Assembly: GCA_031284065.1 (NCBI GenBank) | Contig: JAITAP010000108.1 | Location: forward strand, 1-7,803 | Source: Prevotellaceae bacterium | GTDB lineage: Bacteria; Bacteroidota; Bacteroidia; Bacteroidales; UBA932 | Reading direction: 5' to 3' | Length of the DNA stretch: 7,803 bases | Shown: one piece after another, positions 5,989 to 7,803 of the stretch | Layout: each line of letters starts with the position of its first letter | Position numbering within the stretch: position 1 is the stretch's first letter | Notes under the pieces: generated by a model | What the model saw: the letters and a program-made list of their open reading frames with translations, nothing else | What the model was told of the DNA's origin: nothing | Databases searched by the model: none | Made by a program: the position numbers and the translations under genes

Positions 5989-6779
5989 GTAGACTCTTCT
6001 ATGGAGGAAAATTCTTTCCAGCCTTCGGCGGCGCTGTAAAGCCCCTTGCTGCCGCTTGGAACGTGCAGCGTGCAGGTGGTGACGTAAGAAAACGTATAAG
6101 CGTCGACTGTGGGGGGCGTGGCGCGGTACACGTAGATATGCTTCAGCCCGCTGCAACCGGAAAAAGCACCGCGGCCGATGCTCGTTACCGAGTTGGGGAT
6201 GGCCACGGAGGTCAACCCGCTGCAACCGGAAAAAGCCTCGTAGCCGATGCTCGTTACCGAGTTGGGGATGGCCACGGAGGTCAACCCGCTGCAATCGTAA
6301 AAAGCCTCGTAGTCGATGCTCTTTACCGAGTTGGGAATGTCCACGGAGGTCAACCCGCTGCAACGGGAAAAAGCGCTTTCGCCGATGCTCGTTACCGAGT
6401 TGGGGATGTCCACGGAGGTCAACCCGCTGCAACGGGAAAAAGCATAGTCGCCGATGCTCGTTACCGAGTTGGGGATGGCCACGGAGGTCAACCCGCTGCA
6501 ATCGTGAAAAGCATAGTCGCCGATGCTCGTTATCCCCTGCCTTATGGTCAAGGTTTTGATGCTGCTCTGGTAGGAATCCCATGGTGCAGAGCCATTGATG
6601 TAGTCATAATCCCCCATGCGTCCCGCCCCGCTGATGGTAAGGGTGCAGTCGTTGGACGTCGCTGTGAGCGTCCACGTGCAGCGGCCGGTGGTACCGGAGG
6701 CAATGGTTTGTGCGCTCGCCGCGCCTGCGGCAAGCAAAATGCTGCAAAGCAGCGTGCAAAAAAATTTTTCTGTTTTCAT
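5982..6779 (-). CDS. Secreted BspA-like leucine-rich-repeat protein, 3' end frameshifted
   Basis: 265 residues. Residues 1-23 are a clear signal peptide (basic MKTEK, then a hydrophobic core, with cleavage expected after AASA at A23/Q24). Residues 24-83 match the N-terminal cap common in these proteins (TWTLTATSNDCTLTISGAG, APWDSYQSSIKTLTI). From T84 six 23-residue LRR_5-type repeats follow the pattern TSIGxxAFxxCSGLTSVxIPNSV, the last diverging at KHIYV. A C-terminal cap follows (TPPTVDAYTF, CTLHVPSGSKGLYSAAEGWK). Such proteins are exported surface or secreted adhesin-like proteins, and the ligand is unknown. No sorting signal is visible in this frame. The chain stops at ESTW, immediately before a Flg_new domain in another frame, so the protein made would lack its C-terminal domain. 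Confidence 0.9.
   Translation of the reverse strand: MKTEKFFCTLLCSILLAAGAASAQTIASGTTGRCTWTLTATSNDCTLTISGAGRMGDYDYINGSAPWDSYQSSIKTLTIRQGITSIGDYAFHDCSGLTSVAIPNSVTSIGDYAFSRCSGLTSVDIPNSVTSIGESAFSRCSGLTSVDIPNSVKSIDYEAFYDCSGLTSVAIPNSVTSIGYEAFSGCSGLTSVAIPNSVTSIGRGAFSGCSGLKHIYVYRATPPTVDAYTFSYVTTCTLHVPSGSKGLYSAAEGWKEFSSIEESTW
6132..6530 (-). repeat. 69-bp tandem coding repeats of the LRR domain
   Basis: Five full units and a diverged sixth, each 69 bp, encode the 23-residue LRRs. A marker such as GGTCAACCCGCTGCAA recurs at exactly 69-bp intervals (GTCAAC at 6211, 6280, 6349, 6418 and 6487). Neighbouring units are close to identical in DNA, including at synonymous sites. Changes cluster in the codons before and after AF (DYAFHD, ESAFSR, YEAFYD, RGAFSG), the variable face of the repeat. 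Confidence 0.9.
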
Positions 6780-6984
6780 AAGCTTACGTCGTTTTTTATG
6801 ATTGGCTGTTCGCTATGGCGCACAGCGCTACAAATAGCTAATATTTTTTTCATTTTAGCTGTGAAATTTGTTTGATTTGCCCTGCCCCAAGAGGCGGTTT
6901 TTTGGTAAGTATAGCACATAAAAAACGCGGGACAATACCTTTATTTGCATACCGAGGTCTTAGCTACCATGCCTAACAAATAAG
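6780..6984. other. AT-rich upstream region of the LRR gene, no gene found
   Basis: This intergenic stretch should hold the LRR gene promoter. I find no exact TAnnTTTG box on the minus strand. The nearest look-alike, TAGCTATTTG (6831-6840), has extra spacing. No hairpin, RNA gene or plausible short protein stood out. Confidence 0.4.
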
Positions 6985-7016
6985 AATAAAGCCCACGCGC
7001 GAACGTGAGCGTTATT
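6985..7016 (-). terminator. Probable rho-independent terminator
   Basis: On the minus strand GCTCACG (7004-7010) pairs with CGTGGGC (6991-6997), with one G-U pair and a six-base TTCGCG loop. Flanking AATAAC and TTTATT can extend the stem, and the T-rich run CTTTATTCTTATTTG follows. The hairpin lies about 30 nt past the stop at 7041, so it suits the short frame upstream of it. Confidence 0.6.
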
Positions 7017-7040
7017 ACTTTATCTTGTAGGCTGAAATTG

Positions 7041-7256
7041 CTAAGTTTCGATATCAAGACTAAAGTTAACGCTTTCTATGTAAGAAAATCCGCCGGGCGC
7101 TGCGCCCGATAGAAATGTTTGGTTGGTATCTGTTACTTCCTCATAGGCAAAATGTGTTATGAATTTGGGCAAATGTACGTAAAAATTCGGTATTCCGCAA
7201 GTGTAACTGTAGCGATAAGGGTAAATATCAGCCGCTACACCTAACCGCCTGCTCAC
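7041..7256 (-). pseudogene. Orphan C-terminal coding fragment
   Basis: The open frame reaches from the TAG at 7041-7043 back to about 7343, but it contains no ATG. The nearest possible start, GTG 7254-7256, lies inside a perfect palindrome. The last 62 or so residues (from DIYPYRYSYTCGIPNFYVH to SYIESVNFSLDIET) have ordinary protein composition and codon use and are followed by a terminator. The part further upstream is palindromic repeat DNA. It is therefore probably the 3' end of a gene whose 5' part was replaced by repeats. I do not recognise the family. A short translated protein from the GTG is possible but less likely. Confidence 0.4.
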
Positions 7257-7587
7257 GCCCTTCGGAGGCGTGAGCAGGCGTAAGCCCGCAGCCCCTACGG
7301 GGCTGCGCTCCGCACCGTAGCGGCTGCCTGAAAGGCAGATTTTTCATAACCGCAGGTCAGCGACCTGCGGGGCGACGCTCTGCCCCGCCTCCCCCTGCCC
7401 TGAAAGGGCGAAATCATTAGCGTAGGGCGCCGCCCTACGGCTACTGCGCTCGGGGCAGGCTCTGCGCGCGAGGTACGTGTGTGGGTTTCTACCAACATTC
7501 CGTCCCTGCGGGACTTTGAGATGGCGTTCATGCCGCTGACCGTAGGCTAAAGCCTACGGTTAATCAAGTGTCGTCCCTGCGGGACTT
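7246..7587. repeat. Cluster of about nine different short perfect palindromes
   Basis: Arms and loops read directly: CGCCTGCTCACGCC x2, 7-nt loop (7246-7280); GCAGCCCC/GGGGCTGC, loop TAC (7288-7306); CTGCCT/AGGCAG, loop GAA (7324-7338); CCGCAGGTC/GACCTGCGG, loop AGC (7350-7370); GCCCT/AGGGC, loop GAA (7397-7409); CGTAGGGCG/CGCCCTACG, one-base centre (7421-7439); GTCCC/GGGAC, loop TGC (7502-7514); ACCGTAGGCT/AGCCTACGGT (7539-7560); and GTCCC/GGGAC again (7573-7585). The GTCCCTGCGGGACTT unit occurs twice. Open frames across this block are by-products of GC-rich symmetry, so there is no supported gene from 7257 to the window end. Confidence 0.85.
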
Positions 7588-7608
7588 GCTGGCGTAGGTT
7601 TTATGTAG

Positions 7609-7737
7609 TAATGTGCTCTCGTTGCAGCAAAGCCATTAAGAATTACGAATAGGGTTGGCGGCGATAAAACCTCATTTCTACCTCATTTTCCTAACAAAAC
7701 AACCTCAGTAGCAAGCAAAGGCGTTGCAAATACCTCC
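7609..7737 (+). repeat. Direct repeat R1, copy 2
   Basis: This is the second copy of the roughly 130-bp repeat at 5401-5530, in the same orientation. Differences seen include CATTAAG for CATAAAG, GGCGATAAAA for GGTGATTAAAA, and ATACCTCC for ATGCCTCC. Looser similarity begins near 7595. In this copy the left arm of the long hairpin is intact, but its right arm is not reached before the window ends. Confidence 0.85.
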
Positions 7738-7791
7738 CCCAACCTCATTACCTCATTATACACCGACTGAATGAGGTAATGAGGTTGGGGG
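7736..7791. repeat. Perfect 22-bp inverted repeat with 12-nt loop
   Basis: CCCCCAACCTCATTACCTCATT (7736-7757) is the exact reverse complement of 7770-7791, around a 12-nt loop. It lies where the centre of the long hairpin would be, comparing with copy 1. The CCTCATT wording echoes the arms of the larger hairpin. Confidence 0.9.
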
Positions 7792-7803
7792 TTGTACTAT
7801 GCT

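Noticed and set aside
5982..5995. Programmed -1 ribosomal frameshifting into the Flg_new domain
   Set aside because: No slippery heptamer is present at the junction and no downstream structure is evident. Mutation or a base-call error is simpler.
6132..6530. Regularly spaced repeats considered as a CRISPR array
   Set aside because: The period is a coding 69 bp with no unique spacers, and the translation is a standard LRR.
6063..6875. 270-codon plus-strand frame and the off-frame minus extension across the LRR repeats
   Set aside because: Both are other-frame readings of the 69-bp repeats. The BspA consensus, signal peptide and caps are only in the 5982-6779 frame.
7324..7344. CTGCCT-GAA-AGGCAG followed by ATTTTTC as a plus-strand terminator
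   Set aside because: It looks terminator-like, but there is no plus-strand gene before it and it is one of many similar palindromes.
7295..7531. 78-codon minus-strand frame
   Set aside because: It covers the palindrome cluster, and its residues follow from GC-rich inverted repeats rather than from a protein.

Overview
The window looks like chromosomal DNA from a Bacteroidota bacterium, most likely a member of Bacteroidales. The evidence is a roughly 1,000-residue DUF2723/TMEM260-type membrane protein, a BspA-like leucine-rich-repeat protein joined to a Listeria-Bacteroides (Flg_new) repeat, a polysaccharide deacetylase with a Bacteroidota-style N-terminus, little sign of Shine-Dalgarno sequences, and a TAnnTTTG-type promoter box. 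All convincing genes are on the minus strand. This assignment rests on recognition of families, not on a search.

In transcription order (right to left): a short orphan C-terminal reading frame with a terminator-like hairpin (7041-7256, 6985-7016); a secreted BspA-type LRR protein (5982-6779) whose C-terminal Flg_new domain is in another frame (5725-5988); a gene-free block of nested inverted repeats (about 4980-5640); a small unknown gene that also appears frameshifted (4470-4749); then an envelope cluster made of the DUF2723 GT-C-like protein (1286-4363), a very acidic Tyr/Asp-repeat membrane protein (720-1256) and an edge-truncated CE4 polysaccharide deacetylase (1-551).

The DUF2723 and acidic-protein genes are 29 bp apart and probably co-transcribed. 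The deacetylase follows after 168 bp that contain direct and inverted repeats. Together these genes suggest glycan or envelope work: a membrane glycosyltransferase-like protein, a small anchored acidic protein and a carbohydrate deacetylase. A shared pathway is inference only.

The most unusual part is non-coding. The LRR gene lies between two direct copies of a roughly 130-bp repeat (5401-5530 and 7609-7737). The left copy is the 5' arm of a long hairpin. The right copy appears to be the same hairpin with a further 62-bp perfect-hairpin unit inserted at the loop. Next to the right copy is a run of about nine different short perfect palindromes in 340 bp (7246-7587). Two genes beside these repeats carry single-base frame breaks and two more frames look like gene remnants, so this flank may be a decaying, repeat-driven, recombining region. 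Sequencing error cannot be excluded for the frame breaks.
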